From assembly GCA_900184925.1 (NCBI GenBank), contig FXYJ02000004.1, forward strand, positions 296,257-360,256: a stretch of DNA of 64,000 bases. The letters are read 5' to 3'. The position numbers and the translations under genes are program-made. Below, piece by piece: positions 41,786-51,213 of this stretch. Position 1 is the stretch's first letter. Every line of letters begins with the position of its first letter. The DNA is from Ruminococcaceae bacterium HV4-5-B5C (GTDB lineage Bacteria; Bacillota; Clostridia; Oscillospirales; Acutalibacteraceae). A model generated the notes under the pieces. It searched no databases, had not been told where the DNA came from, and saw nothing but the letters and a program-made list of their open reading frames with translations.

Positions 41786-42787
41786 ATGAAAAGCTTTCTT
41801 ACGCTGATTTCAATTGAGAACTCGAAAATGTGGAAAAGAACTTCTACAAAGGTTATGTTCTTTATCATGATTTTTCTGGTGCTTGCAGCCTCCTGCCTGC
41901 TCCGGTATTATCAGTATTATAAAAACGTTGACGTTCATGCGACACCCTCTGTCTCCGCAACCTGGAAAGCAGAAGTGCAGCAGGAAGCGCAGGGTCTCAA
42001 AGCACAGATTAAACAGATTGAAAATGGAAAAGACAACGAAAGTCAGCGTTCCGTGCTGGGCAGCCTGAAAAAGAGTCTGGCAGAGGACGAATACAGACTT
42101 GCCAACAACATTGCAGAGGCAAAGCCCAACAGCATCTGGACTAAAGTCTCCGACTTCAGCCAATCGGGTTCTTACGGCGCCCTCATCGCACTGCTTCTGA
42201 TTATTGCGTGTGCCGCCTCTGTGGCAGGCGAATTTTCCGAGGGAACCATCAAGATGGCTATATCACGCCCCTATTACCGCCGGGAGATTCTTTCGGCGAA
42301 ACTGATTGTTTCGCTCCTGTACGGTCTGGAACTTCTCGTAACGGTATTTGTCGTTCAGTCGGCCATTTTTGCCGCATTTTACGGTCTGCCCGGCATCGGA
42401 GCCAAAGAAATGATGTGGACGACCGGGAAAATCGTCTATATCCCGGCAGTGCTCAAGGCGCTGTGCCTTTACGGTCTGGATTTTCTTACCGTAATCTTTT
42501 ACACCGTTCTTGCGTTTACCCTTTCAGCCATTACGCGTTCGCGCTCCATTGCCACCGGATTTTCTCTTTTCATGCTCCTGCTTGGCAGCAGCCTTGCGCA
42601 GATGGCGGCTGTTTTCTTCACATGGGCCAAATATTTCCCGTTCACAATGACCGGATTCTCCTCAGTGGTGACAAAAGGCGTCGTTCTGGAAGGAACAACA
42701 CTCCCCATGGCGCTGCTTGTTTCCGGGATTTACACGGTGGTCATCGCGGCGCTCGGATATGTGGTGTTTCAGAAGCGTGATATCTGA
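41786..42787 (+). CDS. ABC-2 type permease
   Basis: The 333-residue protein has one membrane segment at residues about 22-40, then an extracellular stretch of about 80 charged residues (EVQQEAQGLKAQIKQIENGKDNE) with coiled-coil character, and five more segments from about 130 on, ending FQKRDI. FSEGTIKMAISRPYYRREIL is the conserved cytoplasmic loop of ABC-2 permeases. AAGGAGGG precedes the ATG. It forms an exporter with the ATPase just upstream. A strong hairpin follows. Confidence 0.9.
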   Translation: MKSFLTLISIENSKMWKRTSTKVMFFIMIFLVLAASCLLRYYQYYKNVDVHATPSVSATWKAEVQQEAQGLKAQIKQIENGKDNESQRSVLGSLKKSLAEDEYRLANNIAEAKPNSIWTKVSDFSQSGSYGALIALLLIIACAASVAGEFSEGTIKMAISRPYYRREILSAKLIVSLLYGLELLVTVFVVQSAIFAAFYGLPGIGAKEMMWTTGKIVYIPAVLKALCLYGLDFLTVIFYTVLAFTLSAITRSRSIATGFSLFMLLLGSSLAQMAAVFFTWAKYFPFTMTGFSSVVTKGVVLEGTTLPMALLVSGIYTVVIAALGYVVFQKRDI

Positions 42788-42847
42788 ACCGGTTTCAGGT
42801 TACACTCTGGAATATCTCTCGTTTGCGGTACAGTGACGATTACAACT

Positions 42848-42887
42848 TCAGCGGGGCCCCGGCTTTTTGAAGCCGGGGCCCCGCTGA
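42848..42887. terminator. Bidirectional terminator hairpin
   Basis: A perfect 17-bp stem TCAGCGGGGCCCCGGCT/AGCCGGGGCCCCGCTGA between convergent genes (ABC permease and M56 peptidase). The loop carries TTTTGA; T tracts after the stem are poor on both sides. Confidence 0.7.
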
Positions 42888-42919
42888 TTCAGGACCTTAC
42901 CACGATGTCTGCAAATTGT

Positions 42920-44515
42920 TCAGCTGAGCGGCTGCATGGGTGAATGGGCCAGAATATCATGAACCTCTTCGATGCCCTCGTCACCGGTGAAATCGTACCG
43001 AGCCGGGAGAGCGAAGACATACTTGCTGTTCTCAAAAATTTTTGTTGGTCCAACCGGTGCAGCACCGATGAAAATGTCTTCGCCCGGTTTCTGCGACGGT
43101 CCTTTCACAACCTTAGCCCATTGTTCCTGCGTAAAGATATCGATGGGAATATCCTGATAATCGTTTTGGGTGGTCCATTTCGGGCTGCGTATGGTAATTT
43201 TAGGGCCAAACACATCTTTTCCGTTTTCCGTTCCACTCCACTGGTCCTCGATAATCCTGTAACCGCTCCAGCTTTGCGGCAGTAAGAACTGAAATCCATA
43301 CTGACGATTCTGGTATCTGATCTGACCGTCTGCCTGATCAGGTTTGGAAGAAACGGAAGAGGCTTGATTCTTTTTGGAGACAGTACTGCTGGAAGCAGAG
43401 TCGGTAACATAGAGCTGAACCTGAGCAAGGTCCGCTTCTGAAGCGGAGGAAGCGGTGTTGTAGCCAGCCTCGGATGAGTTGGCGCCACCAATGATCAAAG
43501 GATTCTGCCCAGGCGTATTACAGGCTGTAAAACCACTGACTGCCAAAACCGTGAACAGCAGTGCGAGTAGAGTAGGAACGCCGCGGTGTTTTTTGCTTTT
43601 GTCAAAAATGTTTGCAAACCGTGCCTGCATAATCTTTTTCCCCCCGCATAAATAAGTGGAAAAGCTCATAAAACGCTGTTTTCCGTCCTGCACTGCAAAA
43701 AGCAGTGTTTCAACATAGGACTTTCTGAATGCCGCATCGCTGTTCTTTACCACATCCAAATCACAGGACATTTCAATATCCCGGTTTGAAACTGCGACCA
43801 TATAATAAACAAGCGGATTAAACCAGTGGACCGCATTGGCGCAGGTCAGGAAGAATTTATACCAGATGTCCCGCCTTTTATAATGGAACAACTCGTGCCG
43901 CAAGATAAAGGAAAGTTCCGATTTTTGATAGCAGTAGCCGGGGATAATCAAAATCGGTCTGAAAAAGCCGGTCGTCAGAGGGCTTGCCGTGTTTTTACAG
44001 ATCAGGAACCTGATGTTTTTACGGATTTTGAGTTCTTTCTTTGTTTCCTCCAAAAGTTCCAAGACTTTTGAGTTTTTCACAGGAGTTGAAAAGTGCCGGA
44101 TGGTGCTGAGAAAATGGAAATAGCCAAGCAGGTGGTACAGCAGAAAGAGAATCATTCCGGACAGCCAAATAATACATAATATTTCGGCAAGCGTCGGGAA
44201 CGAAGCCACAGAAGCCGGAGCCGCTGTGGGCACAGTACCCGAAGGCGCAGAAGAAACCACAGGATCCGCCGTGCCGGTAATGCTTTGCACCACTCTTGAA
44301 GTCTGCTCAGAAAACGCAAAAGGAGCACTTGGGAGAACCGGGATTACCGGATTCACCGGTATCAGCAACCGAAGCGCCAGCAGAAGCCAAAGCCAGGAGC
44401 ACCACCGGGCTGAATACCGTTTGCGTATTTCAGACATCAGCGGAAGAAGCAGCAAAAGCAAAAACGACACCGACGCGCTTACGATCAGGTTGTTCCTGAA
44501 CAGAGACTCCAGCAT
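42920..44515 (-). CDS. BlaR1-like M56 metallopeptidase sensor without a beta-lactam domain
   Basis: The 531-residue protein has about three N-terminal membrane segments (residues 8-28, 38-55 and 108-128), a zinc peptidase loop with HELFHYKRRDIWYK (HExxH near 215) and EMSCDLDVVKN (about 258), and a further segment near 325-342 (LLALLFTVLAVSGFTAC). After a Ser-rich linker, residues about 405-531 form an extracellular domain (IRYQNRQYGFQFLLPQSWSGY) that is not the penicillin-binding sensor of true BlaR1. It should sense another envelope signal and cleave the BlaI-like repressor encoded just before it. GGGGGA precedes the ATG. Confidence 0.9.
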   Translation of the reverse strand: MLESLFRNNLIVSASVSFLLLLLLPLMSEIRKRYSARWCSWLWLLLALRLLIPVNPVIPVLPSAPFAFSEQTSRVVQSITGTADPVVSSAPSGTVPTAAPASVASFPTLAEILCIIWLSGMILFLLYHLLGYFHFLSTIRHFSTPVKNSKVLELLEETKKELKIRKNIRFLICKNTASPLTTGFFRPILIIPGYCYQKSELSFILRHELFHYKRRDIWYKFFLTCANAVHWFNPLVYYMVAVSNRDIEMSCDLDVVKNSDAAFRKSYVETLLFAVQDGKQRFMSFSTYLCGGKKIMQARFANIFDKSKKHRGVPTLLALLFTVLAVSGFTACNTPGQNPLIIGGANSSEAGYNTASSASEADLAQVQLYVTDSASSSTVSKKNQASSVSSKPDQADGQIRYQNRQYGFQFLLPQSWSGYRIIEDQWSGTENGKDVFGPKITIRSPKWTTQNDYQDIPIDIFTQEQWAKVVKGPSQKPGEDIFIGAAPVGPTKIFENSKYVFALPARYDFTGDEGIEEVHDILAHSPMQPLS

Positions 44516-44518
44516 GCA

Positions 44519-44905
44519 TCATTCCCCCTTCGACAGCTTATCAATAAACGCCCGGAGTTCCTTGAGGTCACTTTCGTCGATTGCGTTGCTGTTAAAAAGC
44601 GAAGAGACGAAACTGGTCAGGGAGTTGCCATACAGTTTATCGAGAAAAGATTTGCTCTCGGCCTCAAGATATTCCCGCTCTTCAATAACTGCGGAATAAA
44701 CATTCATCTTTTTTTCCCGTCTGCTTGAAATAAACCCCTTTTCTGTAAGTCTTGCGAGAAATGTCAAGACAGAAGTTGGTTTCCAGTCCTTTTTGTCTTT
44801 CAGCTCTTCGCAGATATAAGCGGTATGGACCGGCTTGCCTGCTTCCCAGATTATTTTCATAATCTCAAGTTCGGAATCCGGCAGACGCTTGATCTGTTTT
44901 GCCAT
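44519..44905 (-). CDS. BlaI/MecI-family repressor
   Basis: The 128-residue protein has the winged helix of BlaI: RLPDSELEIMKIIWEAGKPVH, then PTSVLTFLARLTEKGFISSRREKKMNVYSAVI (about 50-80), and a C-terminal dimer and cleavage region. ATG 44905 with GAAGG 9 bases upstream was chosen over an earlier TTG. Its own promoter carries a TACA-n2-TGTA operator, so it should repress itself and the sensor gene that starts 3 bases after its stop. No beta-lactamase lies near. Confidence 0.94.
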   Translation of the reverse strand: MAKQIKRLPDSELEIMKIIWEAGKPVHTAYICEELKDKKDWKPTSVLTFLARLTEKGFISSRREKKMNVYSAVIEEREYLEAESKSFLDKLYGNSLTSFVSSLFNSNAIDESDLKELRAFIDKLSKGE

Positions 44906-44946
44906 ATCGTACAACCTTCTTCATTTGTAGAATTGCTTCTGCCTGC

Positions 44947-44975
44947 ATTCTACATCTGTAGAAAGTGGTTGTCAA
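44947..44975 (-). promoter_or_regulatory. Promoter of the blaI-blaR1-like operon
   Basis: On the minus strand TTGACA (44970-44975), 17 bases, TAGAAT (44947-44952). Confidence 0.8.
44948..44963 (-). promoter_or_regulatory. BlaI/MecI-type operator
   Basis: TTCTACATCTGTAGAA is a perfect palindrome with the known TACA-n2-TGTA core (44951-44960), overlapping the -10 box. A half site, TTTGTAGAA, follows at 44925-44933. Confidence 0.85.
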
Positions 44976-45084
44976 GTACTTTTTCACGAATTTTTTTAGC
45001 TTTATAAATTACATTTATTTTAGTGAATGTGTCTTCGGCAGCGACGAAAAGCCACAGCATAAAATATTATAACAAAAAGCAAAA

Positions 45085-45123
45085 TGCTGCGAAGTTCAGG
45101 CTGTTTTCCTGAACTTCGCAGCA
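45085..45123 (-). terminator. Terminator of the MacB-like ABC operon
   Basis: A perfect 16-bp stem TGCTGCGAAGTTCAGG/CCTGAACTTCGCAGCA; on the minus strand it is followed by TTTTGCTTTTTG. Confidence 0.88.
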
Positions 45124-45157
45124 AATGTTTAACGGTGGGAATCACGCGGCGGCTGAC

Positions 45158-48100
45158 TTACTCGACCGACTTAAGGGATTCAATCATGTCAACCGTCCGT
45201 AGTTTAAAATAGGTGATGATCTGCATAACAATGGATACGGCTGTAGTAATTAACAGGGTCCACAGATAACTGGGCCAGTTAATTTTTGTAAAAAACAGAA
45301 TAGGAGTGCTTGCGTTGATCGTATCCATCATGAAGCGATGCATCCCGACCCCAAGGCCCAGGCCAATTCCGATGCTGATCATTGAAAGGATCATGGCCTC
45401 CCGGTAGATGTATTCGTTTGTTTCTCCGTCGCTGAACCCCAGCACCTTCAGTGTTGCAATTTCGCGTTTTCGTTCGCTGATATTAATCGAAGTCAAGTTG
45501 TAAAGGACGATGACCATCAGAAGTGAGGCGACGCAGACGACCAGAACGACCACACTGTCAAGACTTTTATTTGTTCCCTCCGCCTGACTCAGCATATCAT
45601 CGCGGAAGTTTGCGTTGACGACAAGATTACTGCTGATCATCTGCTGTGCCAGGGTTTTCCGGTTCCCGGAGCATCCGGAGACGATAATATTGTAGGACGC
45701 CGGTTTGCCGAAGGTCTTGCCGTACAGGGCTTTGCTCATATAGATGTAGTTCTGGATATGATTCTCTGCGACGTCGCAAACAGGCAGTGCGTACCGTTTA
45801 CCGTCGGCGTCTTTTACCTCGATCTTATCTCCCCTACCGATTCGAGTTGTGCCGGAGAGATTCTGGGAAATAATAACGCCGCTGTCGCTCAGTTCTGCCC
45901 GGTTCCCCGTCAGAGTGCTTTTGAGACTGAAGTAATCGGGAAATGCCACTTCGTTTTCAGGGACAATCAAATAGGCGTCAAGCGACTTTCCGGCTGATTC
46001 ACAGGTAAAAGCGGATTGCCTGATAAGAGCCGGATTTTGAACGGGCTCTTTTTTCAGGAGTTTTTCCAGATTTCCGCTGATTGACTGGGCATCATTTTTC
46101 AGGACAAACAATGCATCATATCGGAAGATTCCGCCGTATTGTTTCTGTGCAACGCCTCCGATGCTGTCCTTTACACCGAACCCGGTAAGGAGCAGAGCGG
46201 TACAGCCCGCGATTCCAAGAATCGTCATAGCAACCCTCTGTTTATACCGGAACAGATTGCGCAGCGTGACTTTCCACGTGAAAGACAGACGCTTCCAGAC
46301 CGGCTTCACTTTTTCAAGGAAAATGGTCTGACCGTTTTCAGGCGGAACCGGCCGCATCAGCGCGGCAGGGGTTCCTTTCAGCTCATGATGGCAGAAAACA
46401 GAGGTTACCGCAGTCATCACCGCCGAAGATACTCCCAAAATCAGCAAAAGGGTGCCAACGTTATATTGAATCGTAATGGGCGGCAGGATATAGGGAAAAC
46501 AGGCGTAAATAATTTTAGGGATGATCGTGCAGCCCACAAAATAACCGATTACCGCCCCAGATACAGTAGCCGACAGAACATAAAGGAGGTAGGTTGAAAG
46601 AATGCTCCCGTCCTGAAAGCCGAGAGAAGCAAGCGTACCAATCTCGCCGCGCTCTTCCGCAATCATCCGCGCCATGGTGTTTGAAGTCATCAGCAGCGCA
46701 ATCAGGATGAAGAAAACCGGAAAAAGTTTTGCAACCGAGGCAACTACCTCTGAGCCGGATTTTAAAGTACCGTACCCGGCGACGACCGAAGTTCTTCCCA
46801 AAACCGTCCATTGCGGTTTCGCGATTTCGGCGAGCTTGTTCTCAGCGTCCTGCATTTTTGCCTGCGCATCGGTGATTCTGGTGTGAAAGGAAGTCAGATT
46901 TGCATTGTATTCGGCATAACCGTCATCCAGCTTTTTTTCGTTGGATGCAAGCTCGGCTTTCCCCTCCGCAAGCTTCTGCTTCGCCCCGGCAATCTGCGTG
47001 TTGAATGTGGTGATCCCGGCGTCCAGCTGCTGTTCCTGTGAATTCAACTGTTCGATGGATGTCTGAAGCTGGGAAAGCTGCCGGCAGGCGGCGATCATCT
47101 GATCGATCTGCTGCCCGAGCTGCACCTCCTCCGGACTGCCGGAAGGGATTCCGGCCTGCTGTTCCTGCAGAGACCGGATCGCGGAATTCAACGCATCGAT
47201 TCTGCCCCTCAACTCGTCCTGCGTAATGCCGTTCTGCTGCAGTGCCGAACCGATTTGGTTCCGTCCTTCCGCGATCTTTTCTTTTGCAGACTGAAAAGAC
47301 GCATTCTGCGTTTTAATCTGGTTCTGCAGATTCATTTCATTTTCAGAAAGCTCCGTTTGCGCTTTCTTCAGCTTTGTTTGATTGGAGTCCAACTGAGCTT
47401 TTGCATCAGCCAACTGCTTTTCGCCCTTTGCCTTCTCACTGTTCAGAGTCGTCTCATTTTTATTGATTTCATCAGACGCTTTCCGTCGGATTTCCTGATA
47501 CCGTGCTTCTTCTCTGGCGGGTTTCAGCTGCACCAGCTGCTGATTTATCTGTGACTCGAGACTGTCATATTCCTGCGAGTAGGCGGGTGCGGTTTCCGCA
47601 GCCCGCACAAAAATCTCGGTATAGGCGTCAAGCGTAAAATTGCTTCGGTTAATAAAAAGAAAGGAGCTTAGCTTTCCATCGCCGACCGTGGTATTCCCGT
47701 AGTCGTGCCACAGGTATAAGGGAGAGCGGGCTGTACCCACAACGGTAAATTCCGTATTCTTCAGTTTTCCTTTTACATCGCCGGAAACAACAATTTTGTC
47801 ACCAATCCGGTAGGTTTCATTGTCAGCAACGCACTCCGTGTCCGTTTTCGGCATTCTGCCTTTCAAAAGGTCGAACGTATTGACCGATTTTTCAATGGCC
47901 TGCAGCCGAACCGCTTTCCCACGGTCCAAAACGTCCAGAGAATAGCTTGGGAACACACCGCCGACATTTTTCAGAGACTTTAAGGCAGTCACATCTCCGT
48001 CCGTCAGACCCATCGTGCTGACGATCTTATCATCCATCAAACTGCTGCGGTCGTTGTATTGGCTGACCGACGCAATGATATCGGGGGCGCTGGCCTGTAT

Positions 48101-48199
48101 GCCTGCAAAAAAACCGGCGCCTACAAGAACAATCATAAAGAGGGACAGGAACCTTCCGAAGGATTTCCTGATCTTGACCAGTACATTTTTATAGAGCAC
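45158..48199 (-). CDS. Large FtsX/MacB-type ABC permease with coiled coil
   Basis: The 1013-residue protein has one N-terminal membrane segment (about 17-36), a large extracellular part, and a coiled coil at about 230-460 (KGEKQLADAKAQLDSNQTKL and repeats of it). Then come two FtsX domains, each with three to four segments (about 480-610 and 880-1005), ending TYFKLRTVDMIESLKSVE. This plan fits type VII exporters that move substrates across the envelope by mechanotransmission. It pairs with the ATPase gene ending 5 bases upstream. Confidence 0.9.
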   Translation of the reverse strand: MLYKNVLVKIRKSFGRFLSLFMIVLVGAGFFAGIQASAPDIIASVSQYNDRSSLMDDKIVSTMGLTDGDVTALKSLKNVGGVFPSYSLDVLDRGKAVRLQAIEKSVNTFDLLKGRMPKTDTECVADNETYRIGDKIVVSGDVKGKLKNTEFTVVGTARSPLYLWHDYGNTTVGDGKLSSFLFINRSNFTLDAYTEIFVRAAETAPAYSQEYDSLESQINQQLVQLKPAREEARYQEIRRKASDEINKNETTLNSEKAKGEKQLADAKAQLDSNQTKLKKAQTELSENEMNLQNQIKTQNASFQSAKEKIAEGRNQIGSALQQNGITQDELRGRIDALNSAIRSLQEQQAGIPSGSPEEVQLGQQIDQMIAACRQLSQLQTSIEQLNSQEQQLDAGITTFNTQIAGAKQKLAEGKAELASNEKKLDDGYAEYNANLTSFHTRITDAQAKMQDAENKLAEIAKPQWTVLGRTSVVAGYGTLKSGSEVVASVAKLFPVFFILIALLMTSNTMARMIAEERGEIGTLASLGFQDGSILSTYLLYVLSATVSGAVIGYFVGCTIIPKIIYACFPYILPPITIQYNVGTLLLILGVSSAVMTAVTSVFCHHELKGTPAALMRPVPPENGQTIFLEKVKPVWKRLSFTWKVTLRNLFRYKQRVAMTILGIAGCTALLLTGFGVKDSIGGVAQKQYGGIFRYDALFVLKNDAQSISGNLEKLLKKEPVQNPALIRQSAFTCESAGKSLDAYLIVPENEVAFPDYFSLKSTLTGNRAELSDSGVIISQNLSGTTRIGRGDKIEVKDADGKRYALPVCDVAENHIQNYIYMSKALYGKTFGKPASYNIIVSGCSGNRKTLAQQMISSNLVVNANFRDDMLSQAEGTNKSLDSVVVLVVCVASLLMVIVLYNLTSINISERKREIATLKVLGFSDGETNEYIYREAMILSMISIGIGLGLGVGMHRFMMDTINASTPILFFTKINWPSYLWTLLITTAVSIVMQIITYFKLRTVDMIESLKSVE

Positions 48200-48204
48200 T
48201 CACA

Positions 48205-48906
48205 TCACCACGCAATCTCTTCCGCTGTTTTCGGATTCCGGTTGACAACCACGTCATTGACCGTACCGTTTTTGATGTGAATGACTTTATCCGCGATATC
48301 GGCAAGAGCGGCGTTATGCGTGATTAAAATCGTTGTGGTGTCCATTTCTCTGCAGGTCTTCTGCAGCAGTGCAATAATTCTCTGGCCGGTCACACTGTCA
48401 AGCGCACCTGTCGGCTCGTCGCACAGAAGCAGCTTCGGATTCTTTGCAATCGCCCTGGCAATGGCGACGCGCTGCTGTTCGCCTCCCGAAAGCTGCGCAG
48501 GAAAATGATTGAGCCGTTCCGATAAACCGACCTGTTCCAAAACACTCTTGGGGTCAAGAGAATCGGGACAGATCTGGCAGGCAAGCTCCACATTTTCCAA
48601 CGCGGTCAGGTTGCCCACAAGGTTGTAAAACTGAAAAACGAACCCGATGTCCTCCCGCCTGTAATGAACCAGCTCCTTTTTCCCGTATTGATGGATTTTC
48701 TGATTACCGACCGTGATGCTGCCGCCGCTGGGGCTGTCCATTCCCCCAAGCAGATTCAGCACGGTAGTTTTTCCTGCGCCGGACGGGCCGAGAATGACGG
48801 CCAGTTCCCCTTTTTCTATCGAAAACGAACAGTCGTTAACGGCAGTGATCGTTACATCTCCGGTAGTATACTCTTTTCTGACTTTTTTGAACTCGAGAAA
48901 CGCCAT
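48205..48906 (-). CDS. MacB/LolD-type ABC ATPase
   Basis: The 233-residue protein has Walker [17 protein letters not shown] (about residues 36-51), Q-loop [13 protein letters not shown], signature [16 protein letters not shown] (about 137-152) and Walker [13 protein letters not shown] (about 158-169). ATG 48906 follows GGAGG by 5 bases. It is the first gene of the unit, with its promoter (48957-48985) facing a divergent TetR gene. Confidence 0.95.
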   Translation of the reverse strand: MAFLEFKKVRKEYTTGDVTITAVNDCSFSIEKGELAVILGPSGAGKTTVLNLLGGMDSPSGGSITVGNQKIHQYGKKELVHYRREDIGFVFQFYNLVGNLTALENVELACQICPDSLDPKSVLEQVGLSERLNHFPAQLSGGEQQRVAIARAIAKNPKLLLCDEPTGALDSVTGQRIIALLQKTCREMDTTTILITHNAALADIADKVIHIKNGTVNDVVVNRNPKTAEEIAW

Positions 48907-48925
48907 AGTAACCTCCAAACTTATC

Positions 48926-48938
48926 CAACATTCTGTTG
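48926..48938. promoter_or_regulatory. Putative TetR operator
   Basis: CAACATTCTGTTG, a palindrome with 5-bp arms and a 3-base centre, lies in the leader of the ABC operon, about 19 bases after its -10 box. Confidence 0.45.
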
Positions 48939-48956
48939 ATTATTCATCTGGAATAT

Positions 48957-48985
48957 AGTATATTAACTTTATGGTACCATCACAA
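48957..48985 (-). promoter_or_regulatory. Promoter of the MacB-like ABC operon
   Basis: Minus strand TTGTGA (48980-48985), 17 bases, TATACT (48957-48962). Confidence 0.55.
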
Positions 48986-49076
48986 CAGGCAGATTGTTTG
49001 AGGATGCCGTTTCGGCAACGCATTCTTAGAAAATGTATAAGAACCAGCACAATTATTTTGAAGACGGGTGGCTGTA

Positions 49077-49637
49077 ATGGAAGAGAAGAAAATAGACAGG
49101 CGGGTTAAATACTCATTGATGGTAATCAAGGAAAGTTTTATTAACCTGCTCAGGCAGAAGCCGATCTCGAAAATTACCATCAAGGAAATTTGTGATGGCG
49201 CCGACGTCAATCGCGCAACCTTCTATGCGCATTTTTCGGACCAGTACGATTTGCTGCACCACATTGAACAGGAACTGATCGACGGCATTAACCAATATCT
49301 GAACGGCCACGACTTAAACCACCTCTCGGAAGCACCGGTGGAAATGCTGGAAAAAATTCTGGAATATGTGAAGGAAAACGCAGCGCTTTTCGACCTTCTT
49401 CTGAACATGAACGGAGACATCCAGTTTCAGCAGGAAGTAACTAAAATTGTGGGTCAGCAGCATTTTTCGTCGATGACAACGGATCAGGAGAATTCGGAAT
49501 ATATGTTCCTTTTCTACGCAAGCGGCAGTATCGGCGTCATACAGAAATGGCTGACGGACGGCATGAAAAAGCCCGCGAAGGAGATGGCGGAGCTCATATT
49601 AAAACTGTCGATTGGCGGAAGATCGTCGTTTCAGTGA
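49077..49637 (+). CDS. TetR-family regulator
   Basis: The 186-residue protein has a TetR DNA-binding domain at about 8-55 (SKITIKEICDGADVNRATFYAHFSDQYDLLHHIE) and a small helical C-terminal domain of the TetR_C type. GGGTGG precedes ATG 49077; a GTG at 49068 is an alternative. It is divergent from the ABC operon and directly upstream of an MFS efflux gene, so it probably controls one or both. Confidence 0.92.
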   Translation: MEEKKIDRRVKYSLMVIKESFINLLRQKPISKITIKEICDGADVNRATFYAHFSDQYDLLHHIEQELIDGINQYLNGHDLNHLSEAPVEMLEKILEYVKENAALFDLLLNMNGDIQFQQEVTKIVGQQHFSSMTTDQENSEYMFLFYASGSIGVIQKWLTDGMKKPAKEMAELILKLSIGGRSSFQ

Positions 49638-49708
49638 CAAAAAACGAAGCATGAATGACTGGGTGCAATCGCATTCTCAAATCTTACAGGATAAAGGAAG
49701 CAGGCAGT

Positions 49709-51115
49709 TTGGATCAGGAAATCAGCGTCACAAGAAAATGGATCATTCTCGCGATCACTTCCATCGGAACTTTTATGGGGACTTTGAACAGCACAATTGT
49801 CAACGTGGCTTTGCCGGTGATGTCGAGCGAAATGAAAGTTTCGATCAACGACATCCAGTGGGTCATTTCGGCATATCTGCTTACAACGGTGCTTTTGCTT
49901 CTGTTGTTTGGCAAGCTCTCGGAATTTACCGGCAAAAAAAACATTTTCGCATTCGGCATGCTTTTGTTCGCTATTGGCTCGGCACTCTGCGCTTTTTCCC
50001 ACTCTCTTAGTTTTCTTACGGTTTCGCGGATCATTCAGGCCATTGGCGCAAGTGGGATATTTTCCATGTCGATGGGCATTGTATCCGGAGCCTTCCCCCC
50101 TTCGGAAAGAGGGAAAGCACTTGGCATCGTAGGTACCATGGTGGCAATCGGAACGATTGCCGGTTCAAGTCTTGGGGGAATTCTGGTCAGTGCGTTCGGG
50201 TGGCCGTCCATTTTTGTGATTAACATTCCGATTGGCATCATCGGGTCGATCCTGTCTTTTCTTGTTCTTCCGGAATCCCCTGACCGTGCAGAGATGAAAT
50301 TCTTTGATATTGCGGGAGTCATTTCTTTCAGCATGTTTATTTTGGTCTTGTTCCTCGCCTTATTATTCGCGCAGCAGGATGTTTTGCCGCTTATCTGGCT
50401 GATTCCCGCTCTGCTAATTGCCGCTGCTTTTCTGCTGATCTTCATAAGAGTTGAAAAGCGGGCGAAAAACCCGCTGCTGGATCTCAGACTTTTCAAAATC
50501 AGGGAGTTTTCGTTCGGTCTTGCCGCCGCTTATTTCTGCTTTATTATTCTGAATTCAACGATGCTCTTTCTCCCGTTTTATCTGCAGAATATTCTGAAAT
50601 TAAGCACGCTCAATTCCGGACTGATCCTTTCGGTTTATCCCATCAGCATGGGAATCATTGCGCCGCTCAGCGGGTGGCTGTCCGACCGCATCACCTGCCG
50701 CCCTCTCACGATCATCGGAATGATTGTAACCGCCGCCGCGATGCTTCTGCTTGCAACTCTGGGGCAAAATTCTTCCGTTACGGAAACGGTCGTTCTGATG
50801 TGCCTTCTCGGCGCCGGGCTTTCCATTTTTCAATCGCCAAACAATGCCCGTGTGATGGGCAGCGTTGCCTCCGATCAACTTGGAATTGCAAGCAGCACAA
50901 ACGCGTTGTTCCGTTATATCGGGCTGTCCTCCGGCACCACGTTTTCCATGCTGATCTTCTCGCTTTCCTCAAGCATCAGTGTCGGCAGTCTTTCCGGCCA
51001 ATTGAATGCGGACGCGTTTCTGCACGGAATTGCCGCCGTATACATATTTGACGCAGTCTGTGCCCTGATTGCCATGATGTTCAGCATGATGAAGACAAAA
51101 GCGAAAACAGTGTAG
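49709..51115 (+). CDS. MFS drug efflux permease, DHA2 (EmrB/QacA) type
   Basis: The 468-residue protein has about 14 hydrophobic segments. TFMGTLNSTIVNVALP (about 18-33) is motif D1 of the 14-helix family, GKLSEFTGKKNIFAFG (about 62) motif A, and VGTMVAIGTIAGSSLGGIL (about 138-156) the antiporter motif C. I chose the TTG at 49709 behind AAGGAAG; the frame opens earlier without a ribosome site. It follows the TetR gene by about 70 bases and is probably read with it. It likely exports drugs or bile-type compounds by proton antiport. Confidence 0.93.
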   Translation: MDQEISVTRKWIILAITSIGTFMGTLNSTIVNVALPVMSSEMKVSINDIQWVISAYLLTTVLLLLLFGKLSEFTGKKNIFAFGMLLFAIGSALCAFSHSLSFLTVSRIIQAIGASGIFSMSMGIVSGAFPPSERGKALGIVGTMVAIGTIAGSSLGGILVSAFGWPSIFVINIPIGIIGSILSFLVLPESPDRAEMKFFDIAGVISFSMFILVLFLALLFAQQDVLPLIWLIPALLIAAAFLLIFIRVEKRAKNPLLDLRLFKIREFSFGLAAAYFCFIILNSTMLFLPFYLQNILKLSTLNSGLILSVYPISMGIIAPLSGWLSDRITCRPLTIIGMIVTAAAMLLLATLGQNSSVTETVVLMCLLGAGLSIFQSPNNARVMGSVASDQLGIASSTNALFRYIGLSSGTTFSMLIFSLSSSISVGSLSGQLNADAFLHGIAAVYIFDAVCALIAMMFSMMKTKAKTV

Positions 51116-51149
51116 GTACACTCTCTGTTCGGGCTGTGTTTCATAGAGA

Positions 51150-51182
51150 AAAGCCGATACCACAGTGCGGTATCGGCTTTTT
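51150..51182. terminator. Bidirectional terminator
   Basis: AAAGCCGATACC/GGTATCGGCTTT (51150-51161/51169-51180) followed by T residues, between convergent genes. Confidence 0.88.
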
Positions 51183-51213
51183 GAGTACAGATGCGATGCT
51201 GGGAGTTAACCTC

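Noticed and set aside
40873..41868. A 331-codon minus-strand frame
   Set aside because: Antisense to the ABC ATPase with intact Walker motifs.
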